Shown here in pieces: positions 28,744 through 39,552 of a stretch of 64,000 bases of DNA. Positions within the stretch are counted from its first letter, which is position 1; each line of letters starts with the position of its first letter. The notes beneath the pieces were generated by a model, which did no database searches, had not been told where the DNA came from, and worked only from the letters and a program-made list of their open reading frames with translations. Both the position numbers and the translations under genes were made by a program. Origin of the DNA: Spiroplasma melliferum (GTDB lineage Bacteria; Bacillota_I; Bacilli_A; Mycoplasmatales; Mycoplasmataceae); assembly GCA_005222125.1 (NCBI GenBank), contig CP029202.1:620001-684000 (forward strand), written 5' to 3'.

Positions 28744-29346
28744 TTAAAATGTTTTAACAACTTTTTGAATTTCTTCATCATATTGATCAATTAACTCATC
28801 TGGAGTTAGGGCATTGGTTGGAGCAACTTTTGTTCCTGCAACAAGAATTGGTTTATTAACAGTAGCACCAACAAATTCTCATGTTCCTTTTAAATATTCG
28901 GTATGATTTCCCCATGGATATCAACCAAAAGGAGCTCCTTGGGTTGTTAAAATTTGTACTTTTAAATGCGGTAATAACCCTATTGCATCACCTTTTTTTG
29001 AATATTTATATGAAAATGTTTTATCTGCAACTAAAACATGATCTAAGTAATTTTTCATTAATCCAGAAACATTAAAGTTATTCATTGGACATACAACAAT
29101 AACTTTTTGTACTTCTTTTAATTGATTAACATAAACATCAGTATCCTCGGCATTAAAATAAGTACCAAAGTTATCACGAGTAAGTGTTTTAAGCGCCATT
29201 GGGGTTTCGTTTAAATCTAAATGAATAATTTCATCATTTGCGTTTGCTGCTTGATAATATTTAAGAAAACGAGCTGCTAAAGCTTTTGAATATGATTTTT
29301 CATTAGGACTAACCGTTCCATAAATTACTAATACTTTATTTACCAT
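28744..29346 (-). CDS. azoR: FMN-dependent NADH-azoreductase / flavodoxin-fold oxidoreductase
   Basis: This 200-aa flavoprotein reduces quinones and azo compounds with NADH. It has VIYGTVSPNEKSYSKALAARFL (phosphate-binding start), VCPMNNFNVSGLMKNYLDHV (FMN loop) and LTTQGAPFGWYPWG. Length is normal for AzoR. AAAGGAACG precedes ATG 29346. It is the last chromosomal gene before the prophage. Confidence 0.9.
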
Positions 29347-29505
29347 GATTTTCGTTCCTTTCTCGTTTTATTTTATCATATTTTATTCTCTAAACTAATG
29401 AATAATAATTGTTCGTAATTGTTTAAAATGATAATTTTTGATAATTTAAAAAATTTAACAAAATTTTTAAAATAGCAAATGATTTTTAACTTTTTAATAA
29501 TGTAA

Positions 29506-29525
29506 ATTGTAAAACGAATTAGGAC
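29506..29525 (+). repeat. End motif at left prophage border
   Basis: ATTGTAAAACGAATTAGGAC, the inverted partner of 47117-47136. Confidence 0.5.
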
Positions 29526-29528
29526 AAA

Positions 29529-29560
29529 ACAACTCTTATTAAAAGAAAGGAGTTGTTTTT
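29529..29560 (+). terminator. Hairpin with T tract at left prophage end
   Basis: ACAACTC pairs with GAGTTGT, followed by seven T. A similar CAACT/AGTTG hairpin lies near the other end (47057-47075, minus strand). Confidence 0.6.
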
Positions 29561-29704
29561 TTAATTAAAAAATGACTCACTTAACATGTTAAATTATTTA
29601 ATTTCATATTTTTGTAAAATAAACTATTAAAAATTAAATAGTGTTTTAAGTGTGTCAAAATTGTACTTTTTTTAATAATCAATGTTTTTAATGGAGGTTT
29701 TTAT

Positions 29705-29812
29705 ATGTATAGAAAAATTAAGAAAAAAACATTGAAAAAAATCAATGATTTATCAATCAATTCTTCTTATGTAACTAAACAAAAGAAAATATTAGAAGAA
29801 TGAATAATTTAA
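29705..29812 (+). CDS. Phage early mini-protein, 35 aa
   Basis: A very basic peptide (MYRKIKKKTLKKINDLSINS...) starting after GGAGG at 29695. It overlaps the next gene by 13 nt. Its charge suggests nucleic acid binding. It is the first gene of the early block, downstream of a TAATAAT box. Function unknown. Confidence 0.6.
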
Positions 29813-30147
29813 ATAAACCTATAGCAAATATTTTTATTAACAATAAGTTAATAAAATTACGGACAAATAATGCTATTTTTATAAATTTACCAAATCATGC
29901 TAATCATATTGGATGATGACTTAATAAAGTTTTTGTTTATCCAAGTAAAAAATATATTGATTATACAGCGATTGGGATTAAAAAAAATAATACTTTTATA
30001 ATTTGAAAATATGATTTACAGCTGCAAAAACATCAATATTTAAAAATGGATGGTGAAGAGTTAATTAAATTATATGAATCAAATAAAAATAATTATGGAT
30101 CAATAATGAAAAAAGCATTATTTGGAATTGATGATAAGGAGAATTAA
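29800..30147 (+). CDS. Phage early protein, 115 aa
   Basis: A soluble basic protein that begins MNNLNKPIANIFINNKLIKL, with a strand-rich first half containing WWLNKVFVYPSKKYI and a helical end. The ATG lies inside the preceding frame, so translation is coupled. Its layout (operator-like small early protein before RecT) gives no function. No family recognised. Confidence 0.65.
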
Positions 30148-30149
30148 TT

Positions 30150-30335
30150 ATGAATAAAGAAACATTAATTAAATTAATTGATAAATTTAGTGAAATGAGA
30201 AATAAAGCTAATGATGATGTTCAAAATGATAAAACAATTAATAAATTGGATTTTGGTAAAAAAATTGGATATTTTAATGCATTAGTTGATATTTTAATGA
30301 TTTTACAATCAGAATTAATTAAATTGGAGGTGTAA
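30150..30335 (+). CDS. Phage early protein, 61 aa
   Basis: A helical charged peptide (KLIDKFSEMRNKANDDVQN). AAGGAG sits in the end of the previous gene. No Trp, no membrane segment. It belongs to the run of tightly packed early genes. Unknown. Confidence 0.65.
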   Translation: MNKETLIKLIDKFSEMRNKANDDVQNDKTINKLDFGKKIGYFNALVDILMILQSELIKLEV

Positions 30336-30340
30336 ATAAT

Positions 30341-30511
30341 ATGGATTTATTAGCATTATTAAAAGAGTTATTTGATAATTATCCGGAAGCGGCACAAGAT
30401 TATGAAATGGATATTATGGATAGATATGAAGTTGAAGTGTTAAATAAAAAATTAACACCAGAACAATTTGCGAATTTACAAAAAGTTCACTCAAATATTA
30501 TTAAAAAATAG
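30341..30511 (+). CDS. Phage early protein, 56 aa, acidic
   Basis: An acidic helical peptide (LLKELFDNYPEAAQDYEMDI) starting 5 nt after the previous gene, with GGAGG at 30327. Small acidic early proteins sometimes inhibit host enzymes, but nothing here shows that. Confidence 0.65.
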   Translation: MDLLALLKELFDNYPEAAQDYEMDIMDRYEVEVLNKKLTPEQFANLQKVHSNIIKK

Positions 30512-30527
30512 AATTGAGTTAATTATT

Positions 30528-30671
30528 ATGAAAAAAATATGAAAAAAAATACAACAATTAAAAGAATTTAAAAAATTACATGAATATGCTGTTGAATGAG
30601 CATATGATATTCCCCATTTTAATTTTAAAAAAATAAATAGAAAGGAAAAAATAAAATGAAAATTAAAGTAA
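30528..30671 (+). CDS. Phage early protein, 47 aa, basic
   Basis: A Lys-rich helical peptide beginning MKKIWKKIQQLKEFKKLHEY with TGA-encoded Trp. It overlaps the next gene's start by 16 nt. The ribosome binding site is weak (GAGTT). Unknown. Confidence 0.5.
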
Positions 30672-31033
30672 CACGAATTATGAGAGGTACGGAAAGACCT
30701 ATCCCAAATTTTGAATTAGACACAGATTTAATAATTACATATTTTCCAAATTGAAATGGTTATGATGAAACATTAGTTTTTTTAAAAACATTTGGAAATA
30801 ATCCAATTAGTATTGTAGAAACAGTCGAAGAACTTGAAGCTAAAATAAATGGTACATTTAAACCCACTCATTTTGTAGTAATGAGAACTTATAGCAATGG
30901 TTTTAAAGAACATAAAATTTATAATTTAGATCAAAAATCAGAATCAGAAAAAGAATGTAACGAACAAAATAAATTTGGAAGATGAAAATTTTGAATTGAA
31001 CCACGAATATTAGAAACTAAGGAAGTGAAATAA
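30656..31033 (+). CDS. Phage early protein, 125 aa
   Basis: A soluble protein with a strand-rich first half (KVTRIMRGTERPIPNFELD) and a long charged middle, ending with WKFWIEPRILETKEVK. AGAAAGGA lies just upstream of ATG 30656. Its stop overlaps the next ATG (TAATG). No family recognised. Confidence 0.7.
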
Positions 31034-31779
31034 TGAGTGATATTGTTAAAAATACAGTTCAAAATATAGTTTACCCTTTTTACATAAAGGGTAATGATTT
31101 TAAAGAATTAAGTATTAAAGCAAAAGATATTAAAGAATGAATTATTAAAAATGGTCAAGAATTAAAAGATTTTATTTTTAGACATCGTAACCATTATGCT
31201 TTAAATAATTATCAAGAAGTACATTTAAATGATATGCCAAGAACTATTTCAAAAGTAGATATTGTTTTTAGAGAACCATTAGAAAAAATAAAAGCTTTTA
31301 AAGATGATTTAAATAAAATTAGAAATAATATTATATCTTTAGAAAAAGTGCTTGAAAATAATAAAATAGAAATTAAAAATGATATGATTCAAGCTCAAAA
31401 ATATAAGCAAAAACAATTTATTAAAGAACAAGAAGAAATTAAAAATGAACGAATTGAATTTGCTAATAATTTAAAAGAAGATATTGGTTTAGATATGGAT
31501 CAAATCCAGGATGAACAAGTTCGAGCAATGGAAGATGTTGCTGAAATTGATAAAAAAATGGAAAAAGTAGTAAGTAAATTTAGAAAAGATAAATTAAAAA
31601 ATGACCAAATTATTATTAAAGGCTTTAAAAAAGAAATTAGTGCTTTTGATTTATTTGCATTATTAGAAAAAGATTTAATTTTATTGAATGAAAAAGAAAT
31701 TAAAAATATTGTTAAGAAACAATATGAAGAAAATAATTTTTTAGGAATAAGTGGTATAGAAATTGAGGTGCAAAAATAA
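31033..31779 (+). CDS. Coiled-coil phage protein upstream of RecT, 248 aa
   Basis: After an 80-residue globular start, residues 80-190 form a long charged coiled coil (LEKIKAFKDDLNKIRNNIIS onward). The end has DLFALLEKDLILLNEKEI. Phages often carry a coiled-coil protein of this kind (DUF1351 or Gp157 types) directly before the annealing protein, so it may assist recombination. This is inferred from position and shape only. Confidence 0.7.
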
Positions 31780-31780
31780 T

Positions 31781-32725
31781 ATGTCAAATATAGTGGAATT
31801 TTTAAAAACAGATAAAGCTACTGATTGAATTAAAAATAAATTTTCAAATGAAAATGAAATCGCACGATTTAAAAGTAATTTAGTAGCAATATCAAATAGT
31901 AATGATTTATTACAAAAAGCAGATCCAAGAACAATTATGACTGCTTGTTATCAGGGTGTTTTATTAAATTTACCGATGGAAAAACAATTTGGGTATGCTT
32001 ATGTTGTGCCATATAATACAAAAATAGAACGAAAAGATGATTATGGTAAAACTATTTTTGGTAAAGATGGAAAACCTTTATATGATTGAATTAATCAAGC
32101 TCAATTTCAAATGGGTTATAAAGGTTATATTCAATTAGCACAAAGAAGCGGTCAATATTTAGATATGTCAGTATCAGATGTGAGAACTGGTGAATTAGTA
32201 ATTTATGATCGTTTAAAAGGTACTACTTTTAATTGAATACAAAATGAAGATGAACGAGAAAAATTACCAATTATAGGTTATGTAGCATATTTTAAAATGG
32301 TTAATGGTTTTGAAAAAACATTATATATGACAAAAGAACAAATGGAAAATCATTTTATGAAATATTCGAAAACTTATGCTAAAAATAAATCATTTTACAT
32401 TGCTAGTTTTGATGAAATGGCATTAAAAACAGTATTAACATCTTTATTAAGAAAATGAGGTATTATGTCTGTTGAATTACAACAAGCATATAAATCAGAT
32501 CAAGCAGTTATTACTACTAATGATGAAAAAATCTATATTGATAATGATAATAATACTGTCGTTGAAAATAAACCCCAAATTAGCAATAAAAATAAAAAAG
32601 TTGAACAACCTATTATAATTGACCAAGATAGTTATAATAATCAAATTAATAATGTAGTAGTAGAAGATGATATTTCAAATGTAGTACCAACAGTTAATAA
32701 CGATGAGGATATTTACTCATGATAA
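31781..32725 (+). CDS. recT: RecT family single-strand annealing protein
   Basis: The 314-aa protein promotes annealing of complementary DNA strands during phage recombination. It has the RecT core: DPRTIMTACYQGVLLNLPME, FGYAYVVPYN, QFQMGYKGYIQLAQRSGQY, and DEMALKTVLTSLLRKWGI. The C-terminal 80 residues are acidic, Asn-rich and likely disordered. TGA encodes Trp, including the last codon. GAGGTG lies upstream. Its end overlaps the resolvase start. With chromosomal recA broken, this is the only apparent recombinase in the window. Confidence 0.92.
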
Positions 32726-33231
32726 AAATTGGTATTGACCCTTCGGGGTCAGGTACTACTGCTATTGTTATATATCAAGATAATATTTTATTAGACAAAA
32801 AAGAAATTATAAATAAAGATTGAAAAAAACATTATGAATTTATTTATGATTTAGTAGATAAATATTATTATGCTGATGATGAAAATCACTATTTAATTCT
32901 TGAAAGTTGCACAGCAATTGTGAATATTGAAAATTGCTTATATACAAATGCAAATGGTTCAAAAGACCGCGATGATTTATTAAGGTTATTAGGAGTAGCA
33001 GAATGATATTTTACTGAATGAGAAATATATATTAATTGAGTATCACCACGCCATACTAAATCAGTTCTTAAAAATATGGAAAATTTGAGTAAATATAATG
33101 ATAGTTGTTTATGAGAATTTGATAAAGATACTAATTTAACTTATGAATATGGTAAAGGTTGAAAATATAATAATGAAAAAATAAGTAATCATTTACGCGA
33201 TGCTATTATTATTGCTAATTATGAAAGATAA
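32719..33231 (+). CDS. RuvC-like Holliday junction resolvase, phage type
   Basis: A 170-aa RNase H-fold protein. It starts MIKIGIDPSGSGTTAIVIY with the first catalytic Asp, has LILESCTA with a conserved Glu near residue 65, and ends with HLRDAIIIA carrying the last acidic residue. This is the spacing of RuvC-type phage resolvases that cleave branched DNA before packaging. It overlaps recT by 7 nt. Likely partner: recT in recombination-dependent replication. Confidence 0.85.
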
Positions 33232-33235
33232 TATT

Positions 33236-33418
33236 ATGAAACATTCATTTAATCAAAAAACAGGAAAATATTATTCTAAATTAATTCGTAATGTTAATAT
33301 TTACTTAAATGAAAACGAAGAACAAGTTTGAAATAAATTTAATGACTTTACTTATTCACAAAAAATAGAATATCTTATCAATTTTTATATAAAACACAAT
33401 AAAATTGATAAAGAATAA
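33236..33418 (+). CDS. Phage early protein, 60 aa
   Basis: A small basic protein (KHSFNQKTGKYYSKLIRNVN) with a helical end ending KIDKE. It begins 4 nt after the resolvase. Size and charge suit a small DNA-binding protein, but no motif is visible. Confidence 0.65.
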
Positions 33419-33487
33419 TAAAATTAACTAACTTAACCTTGTATATATATATAATGTAAGAAATTAATAGAAAGAGGGTTAATTGGA

Positions 33488-33988
33488 ATGAAAAAGATTT
33501 TAAGTATTTTAGGAGCAATTTCATTAGTAGGAACAAGTACAACAAGTTTAATTGCTTGTAATACACCAATATTATATACACCCGAAGAATTAAAAGAACT
33601 AAAAGAAAAAAATAACATAACTACAAAAGATGGTATTTTAGAATGAATAACACCACAAGAAAAACCATTTATTACTGTTGATAATAAATATTATTATGTA
33701 GTATGAAAAGGTCAAAATTGAAATATTACTAAGTTTAAAAATAATAATCTAATAGATAGAACTCATCCAAGTATTGAAATTGATAAAAAGAATGAAGATG
33801 AAAATTATACTTTAAATTTAGAATGAAAATCACCGATGGTTACAATTGTTATTCGTTCTTATAGCGTTATAAGTGATTGACCTGCTCCAAGATTTAAATC
33901 AGTTTATCGTTGAAATTTAGATACACAAGAACCTAATTTAGAAAATTTAGAAGTTGATAAAGATGGCAATATAATTGTCAATAATTAA
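33488..33988 (+). CDS. Prophage lipoprotein, 166 aa
   Basis: A signal peptide with lipobox SLIAC (acylated Cys24) is followed by a 140-residue strand-rich domain and an end reading VDKDGNIIVNN. It has its own promoter (TATATAATG box near 33446-33454) and terminator, so it can be expressed from a silent prophage. Its signal peptide is nearly identical to that of the second prophage lipoprotein (39915-40289), and their C-termini are alike. Superinfection exclusion or host surface modification is a plausible role, by inference. Confidence 0.85.
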
Positions 33989-33989
33989 T

Positions 33990-34016
33990 AAAAAAATAGG
34001 GCTAAAACCCTATTTT
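33990..34016. terminator. Terminator between convergent early and late blocks
   Basis: AAAAATAGGGCT pairs with ACCCTATTTTTT across a short loop. The stop codon of the minus-strand gene (34010) lies within it. Confidence 0.85.
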
Positions 34017-34432
34017 TTAAATTTAATTCCAGATACTTTATGTGCTTTATGAGTAATGTCTCGTTTTGCTGCTTTATGTTGTAAAGTTGCTTCAATTAAT
34101 TCTTCATTATCGTATTTTTCTAAATCAGAAATTGCTAATTTTAAATCATTAATATCTGCTTCAACACGAGCAATATTTTGAGTACCAACACCACCAAAAT
34201 GATTTTTTAGATCTTGTAGTACTAATCCAATAGATTCAAAAGCATCTTCAATTTCTTCAAAGATTTTTTCTTCTGTTTTTTCTCTAAAATCATCCGTAAT
34301 TCGTTCAGCTTTTAATGAGATTGCTTTATTTTTGATTAATTTTGAAAGATAACCAACTAATAAACTAGCAACAATCCCACCTACTACTGAACCAACAATT
34401 ATAATTATAAACATTGTTGTTGATGTAAGCAT
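34010..34432 (-). CDS. Phage protein with one membrane helix and coiled coil (holin-like position)
   Basis: The 140-aa protein has an N-terminal membrane helix (MFIIIIVGSVVGGIVASLLV) and a long charged helical region. It is the last gene of the late block. In this position phages often carry holin or lysis proteins; a wall-less host needs no endolysin, and none is present. The holin idea is position-based inference. AAAGGTGGC precedes the start. Confidence 0.7.
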   Translation of the reverse strand: MLTSTTMFIIIIVGSVVGGIVASLLVGYLSKLIKNKAISLKAERITDDFREKTEEKIFEEIEDAFESIGLVLQDLKNHFGGVGTQNIARVEADINDLKLAISDLEKYDNEELIEATLQHKAAKRDITHKAHKVSGIKFKK

Positions 34433-34480
34433 AAATTGCCACCTTTCTATCTTTTAATTAACCACACATGACTATCATTA

Positions 34481-35080
34481 TTATACATTATTCCATCTTT
34501 TTTTAATACAATATTGATTTCAACTTTCTACTTGTTCTTCAGTTTGTTTACAATTATGACAAATATTAACATTATGTTTTTTAAGATAATTCCGAAATAT
34601 TAATCAACCAAATAATATTAAATATAATGCATAACTTGGTGTCTTATAAATTTGTTCTAAACATTTACCAACAGGTAATTTAATTGCTGGTATTTTAGGT
34701 ATTTTTGTTGTTAATCAAGCAGTACCATGTAAAATTGGATAAGATATAACAATACCAGTATATCCAAAAAAGCCACCATCAGTTATATTATGCTGTCCAA
34801 ACATAAACTCTTTAACTGGTTCTAATGAGGGAATTCAATTAAAATGTAAACTAGTAAAAAATAAACCATATAAACTTAAAAATGGAGTATGATATAAAAT
34901 TGACATTGCATTATATCGCATAATATACGCTTTTTTGATATGAAATGGATATTTATCATATTTTAAAAACTTACGATTCTTTCAAGCCTTAAAACTTTGA
35001 CTTGGATTTCTTTGTTCAAAACCTACACGCTGTCAATATGTTCCATTATCATTTTTAATTGTAATATTTTTATCAATCAT
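34481..35080 (-). CDS. Phage membrane protein with C-terminal CxxC, 199 aa
   Basis: The first 50 residues are basic and soluble. Several hydrophobic segments follow (ILYHTPFLSLYGLFFTSLHF, GYTGIVISYPILHG, ALYLILFGWLIF), then a C-terminal tail with ICHNC that may bind metal. The start lies 1 nt after the fibre gene's stop. No relatives recognised. It may act in release or membrane attachment. Confidence 0.7.
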
Positions 35081-35081
35081 A

Positions 35082-36418
35082 TTAATTCACCATTTTTCTT
35101 TTAACAACTAATTTAGTAATTTTACCAGATGCATTTTTTGTAATTAATACAATTTTTCCACTTGCTCTTAATTGGGCATATTGATTATTATTATCAGTTG
35201 TAGTAATACCATTTGAAACATTACCTGTAAAATTTTCACATGTTGATAAATAAAAACTATTTAAATATTCATTATCAACTCAAACTTTATAAATATACTT
35301 ACTTTTATCTCAATTTTTAATTTGATATTCATTTGAATTTATAATTAAATCACTAGTATCAACAATTTCTCAAGTAGGTAAATCTTTTTTTGTAAATAAA
35401 ATTTATCAATATATTTTGTAGTCCCAAAAGTATCATCTGTGCTTTCAATACCTGCCACGGTACTATCAATTATATCATAATCAGCTGTATTTTTACCTCC
35501 ACCAAAACTAGGGTCTCAAACTCTTAATTCACCTGTTTCAGAATTAAAATCAGCATTATTACGACCACTAGAATTAGGTAATAAAGTTATTTTATTTTGT
35601 TTTAAATTTGATACTGTAAGTTCATTATTTTCATTTTTTATAATAAATTTATTATCAATTTTAGATTCTTCACTTTGTTTTGCTTTTCATACACCATTTT
35701 CTTCATAAATAGTATCATTATCAAATGGAACTGATAACTCATTATTAGAATTATATATTATTGATTTATTATCAACTTTAGATTTATTATTAGGATTAAC
35801 TTTTAAATCTAATTTTTTTGGAATTGCATCAGATTGATTTAAAAAACTAATTAAAATTGAATTATCACTTGAAGTAATATTATTATTAGCAATATAATTA
35901 TTTCTAACTCAATCATATTGTGCATAACCTGCACCTTCATCAAATTCAAATCTTCATCCATTACCAAATCATGATCTATTTTTTTCTTTTAAATTACCAA
36001 AGCGAATATTTTCATACAAACCAGCATTAATTAATATTTTTTGTACTTCATCAGGTACAAATTGCATATCATCAGGTTGTTGAATACTATAAGATTGACT
36101 ACCTTGTGAAAATGTTGTTGCTTGTAAAAGATATTCAGTACCTTTTGATAATCAATGTAAGGTATATATTGCTGTTGCTCATTTAACACCAATTTGTTGT
36201 TCTTCTGTTAAATTATCAATATTATCAGCATACCCAATATAACCACCAGTTCAATCATTAATTTTAACCGAACTTAAATTAATAGCTTTATTAATTCATT
36301 CATCACTATAAGTTTGTGGATTATCTTCAAAATCTTTTGTTCAAAAACCTGATTCTTTTAATTCTTTAATCGATATATACATTCATTTTAAAGTAATATC
36401 TTTTAATTCAATTGCCAT
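35082..36418 (-). CDS. Phage fibre-like structural protein, frame break at A AAA AAG
   Basis: The frame-0 product is 357 aa and ends at TAA 35345. If the frame shifts -1 at A AAA AAG (35390-35384), it extends to 445 aa. The extension reads as normal protein (EIVDTSDLIINSNEYQIKNW, later GKITKLVVKRKMVN) and its stop abuts the next gene's start, showing it is truly coding. The middle contains two related Asn-rich segments (DNKSIIYNSNNELSVP and DNKFIIKNENNELTVS), typical of tail fibres. AAGGAG precedes ATG 36418. Either programmed frameshifting, a mutation or a read error explains the break. Confidence 0.7.
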
Positions 36419-37305
36419 TATCTTGTTCTCCTTACAAATTTAATTTCTTTTTGTATTTTTTTAGTTGTTTTAACAAATTGTTTTAATAAAGATTGAGTAT
36501 TTCTTATTGTTTTAGCAAATTGAATTGGTTCATTAATTTTAGAATATTTATTTATAAAATCTCTTCTTTTATTTCTAAATTGTTGAGCCTGATTTCTTTT
36601 TCATTTATAAGTACCAATTTGTTTAACACTTCTTCTTTTATCATGACCAATATTATGATAAAAACCTTGTTCAAGTTTTCTAATATATTTTCTTACATCA
36701 TTAACTTCTTTTGGTGAAACTACTAATGCTTGAATAAAAGTATCTGATTTTTTACCATGACGTATATTTTTATCAGTAATTAATCCTAATTTAATATGTC
36801 TTCTAATCATACTTGGCAATCATACTCTTAATCAAATTCTTCAAAATAAAGTTCCAGCATTTGAATTAGCATTTTTTAAAGCTAATCAAACATCTGCCGG
36901 CATTGATGGATAAGTATAAGGACCATATACTTTTGCTTTTGGTTGAAACAAAAATGTTGCACTTCCAGTATTAGTAATTTTATTAGTTAATTCAAATTTA
37001 CCATATTTCATTCAACTTGATTGTAATTGAACTCATTCTTTTGAATCTTTATATTGTTCATTAAATAAATCTTTACCTTGCTGTAAACTTCTTTTTTCTA
37101 TTTTATCTAATAAAGAATTAATTTCTTTTTTTGATGCAACTTTTAAATATTGTAAAATTTTTCGTGGATCTGTTCAATTATATAATTTTTTAAATTGTGA
37201 AGCTTCTTTTTTAATTAATCCATATTGTTCTAAACCTTTTTTTAATAATTCACCAACTGCAGTATCTTGTAAAGCACCAGTTAATAATCTAATTAGTTTT
37301 ATCAT
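36418..37305 (-). CDS. Phage structural/connector protein, basic, 295 aa
   Basis: A basic protein with a helical first third (LLKKGLEQYGLIKKEASQFKK), a hydrophobic patch (MPADVWLALKNANSNAGTLF) and a strongly basic end (KRRSVKQIGTYKWKRNQAQQFRNKRRDF region). Its stop overlaps the next start (TAATG). It sits between capsid and fibre genes, where head-tail connector or completion proteins are found. I cannot assign a specific family. Confidence 0.7.
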
Positions 37306-37336
37306 AAATAAGAAAAGGTAGTTACCTACCTACCTC

Positions 37337-37549
37337 CTAATAAATATTTGTTGGATTTTTAGATTGAATAACACCTTTTAATTTACCATTATCTTTAACT
37401 AAAGTATATTCCATCTGTTCTTCAACTGTTTTATTACTTTTAATTGAACTTCATTGTATATTAGAATTATTAACTTTTTTTGATTTTTTATTTTCAACTT
37501 GTTCTTCAATTTTGTTATCAGATAAATCTGCTATAACTGTTTGTGCCAT
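37337..37549 (-). CDS. Small phage protein, 70 aa
   Basis: A charged soluble peptide (MAQTVIADLSDNKIEEQVEN...) with a Lys/Asn-rich middle. GGAGGTAATA precedes ATG 37549, overlapping the capsid gene's 3' end region by spacing of 9 nt. Possible head decoration or minor structural protein; unknown. Confidence 0.65.
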
Positions 37550-37558
37550 TATTACCTC

Positions 37559-38958
37559 CTATGGATTTAATCTTCCAAATGTTCCTTTAATTTCTAATGT
37601 TCCTTCATATTCACCAGCACCTGTTAATGTTGCTGTATAAGTACCATATACATATGGTGGTCCATCTTCAGGTTTTTTAGTAACTACTACACTATCATCT
37701 GCAATATTAAAATCATTAATAGTTGCATCAGAGTTTTTAGCAATTACAGCATTAGCAATTTGACCACCAACTGGCTTATCATCATTATTTGCTACAGGAA
37801 CATTTTCACCACTTAAATCAGTAGTTTTGATTAAATCTCCGATTGCTTTTTTGCAGGTGGTGTCAACTCCATTCATGGTGCTAATTCAAATGTTATTCCA
37901 CGATTTGCTTGTGCTTTAGTAATATCATCATTACTTGGGTCTCCTGTTACATATAAAGTATGTAATCCACGCATAAAAGTTGGTAATGAATATAATCCAC
38001 GACCCATATAACGAACATTTCCAGTATTTTGATTAATTACTTGTTGTATACTTCTTCAACCTTGAGGCATTGCACAATCTTGTGTATGACCAGTAAATCC
38101 TCAAGCTCCTACTGTTTTATTATAATTTAAAGTAAAATCTAAATCTTTATTAATTCCAGTATCTTTACCTTTTTTAAATTCACGTCCTAAATATCAACTT
38201 TCAAATACATCTACTCCTAGAATCATTTTTTTTCATAATTGACCAGTAGCTAAAGTATCTGCAGCTATTTGTTCTAAAATTTTAATATATGCTTTTGAAA
38301 ATTGAGCAAAAGCTGGCATTGATACATGAACCATTAAATCATCTTTTTTAGTACCAAACATTAATGCACTAACTTTTTGAACTAAATTAATTGAAATATC
38401 ATTAATTTTATAAAATGTATCTTGTGCTGTATCAGTATCAGTTGGTATTGGTAATTTAACAAATTGACCTGTTGCAATACATGAATCAACTACTCCTTGT
38501 AAATAAATTGCATTCATATTTGAATATCAATTACGAGTAATTGTTCTCATTCATTCTCCAATTGTAGTAGTTCGTACTTCAACTGGTGATTCCATAAAAC
38601 GAACAACATCAAATGTAGGAACATCATATTTAAATGTTAACATTTGGTCCATCATAACAGTTGCTCTTCGTACTGCTACAGATTGTTGTTCCATTCCAGA
38701 ATCCATATCATAATCAGTACCTCAAACCATACGTTCTGGAAATACATATTGTCCTTGCTCTCAACCTTCTGCCATAGTTACTTGTTGAGCAGTTAACATC
38801 ATCATTTCAGTAGCATCAATATATTCACTATCTGCTTCTAAAATTCTTTTAATTTGTAAAACAGCAATATCACCAATTGCTTTTTCTGTTGCAGTATTAC
38901 CACCAACTTGAAAAACTGTTGGTAATGCAATACTTGATTTTCCACCTACTTTTGCCAT
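37559..38958 (-). CDS. Major capsid protein with -1 frameshift C-terminal extension
   Basis: The frame-0 product is 375 aa and ends at TAA 37831. Shifting -1 at A AAA AAG (37852-37846) gives 466 aa ending at 37559. The extension is about 95 residues, strand-rich and Ig-like, with VYGTYTATLTGAGEYEGTLE. The base protein has long conserved blocks (GMEQQSVAVRRATVMMDQML, FDVVRFMESPVEVRTTT) and follows a scaffold-like gene, as expected for a capsid. The frame-0 tail after the site is only four codons, the usual layout of programmed frameshifting that adds a surface domain. A single lost A would look the same. Confidence 0.8.
37846..37852 (-). promoter_or_regulatory. Candidate -1 ribosomal frameshift site A AAA AAG in capsid gene
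   Basis: Zero-frame codons are GCA AAA AAG; slipping back one base gives AAA AAA then GCA, matching the open downstream frame. ATGGAG lies about 15 nt upstream, a possible stimulatory Shine-Dalgarno-like element. I see no strong downstream stem. Confidence 0.5.
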
Positions 38959-38976
38959 AGGTTCTTATCCTCCTTA

Positions 38977-39462
38977 TTATTGTCATGTTAAACTTTTAGC
39001 ATAATCAATAATATCTTGGTCAGTTTTAGCACCATTTTTCTTAATTTCTTCTAATCTATTAGTTTTAATCTCTTCACTTCTTTTAAGCATTTGGTCAATA
39101 ACTGACCCACCATCAACAGTACCATCTACTTGATCAATATTATATTCTTCTGCTATTTTGTTTATTCTTTCTTGTTTTGATAAATCTTTATATTCATCAT
39201 TATTAATTAACGAAGAAATAATCTTTTTATCTTTATCTGTAAAATTTTTTAAATATAATTCATTTTCTAACGAATCACTTTTATTTTTTAATTCTTGTAA
39301 TTGATTAGTAACATTTTCTAATTCTGTTTTATCAACTACATTTTCTCTTTTTTTAACTGATTCACGAATTTGTTTAGCTTGAGCATCTAATAATTCATTA
39401 ACTGCTTGTGCTTTTTCATCATCAAGTTCTAAAATTTCTTTAATTTTTTCTAAATTTGCCAT
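38977..39462 (-). CDS. Phage capsid scaffold protein
   Basis: The 161-aa product is a charged helical protein with a long coiled coil (residues 30-75, KKRENVVDKTELENVTNQLQ) and an acidic start (LEKIKEILELDDEKAQAV). It lies directly before the capsid gene, the usual position of GP20-type scaffolds. The last codon before the stop region reads TGA as Trp. AAGGAG precedes ATG 39462. Confidence 0.8.
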
Positions 39463-39552
39463 ATTATTTACTCCTTATTTAAGTGTTGGATTAACACTTT
39501 CTAACAAATTAAGATTTAAGACTCTTTTTAAGGAAGATTAACCTTTAAAATT

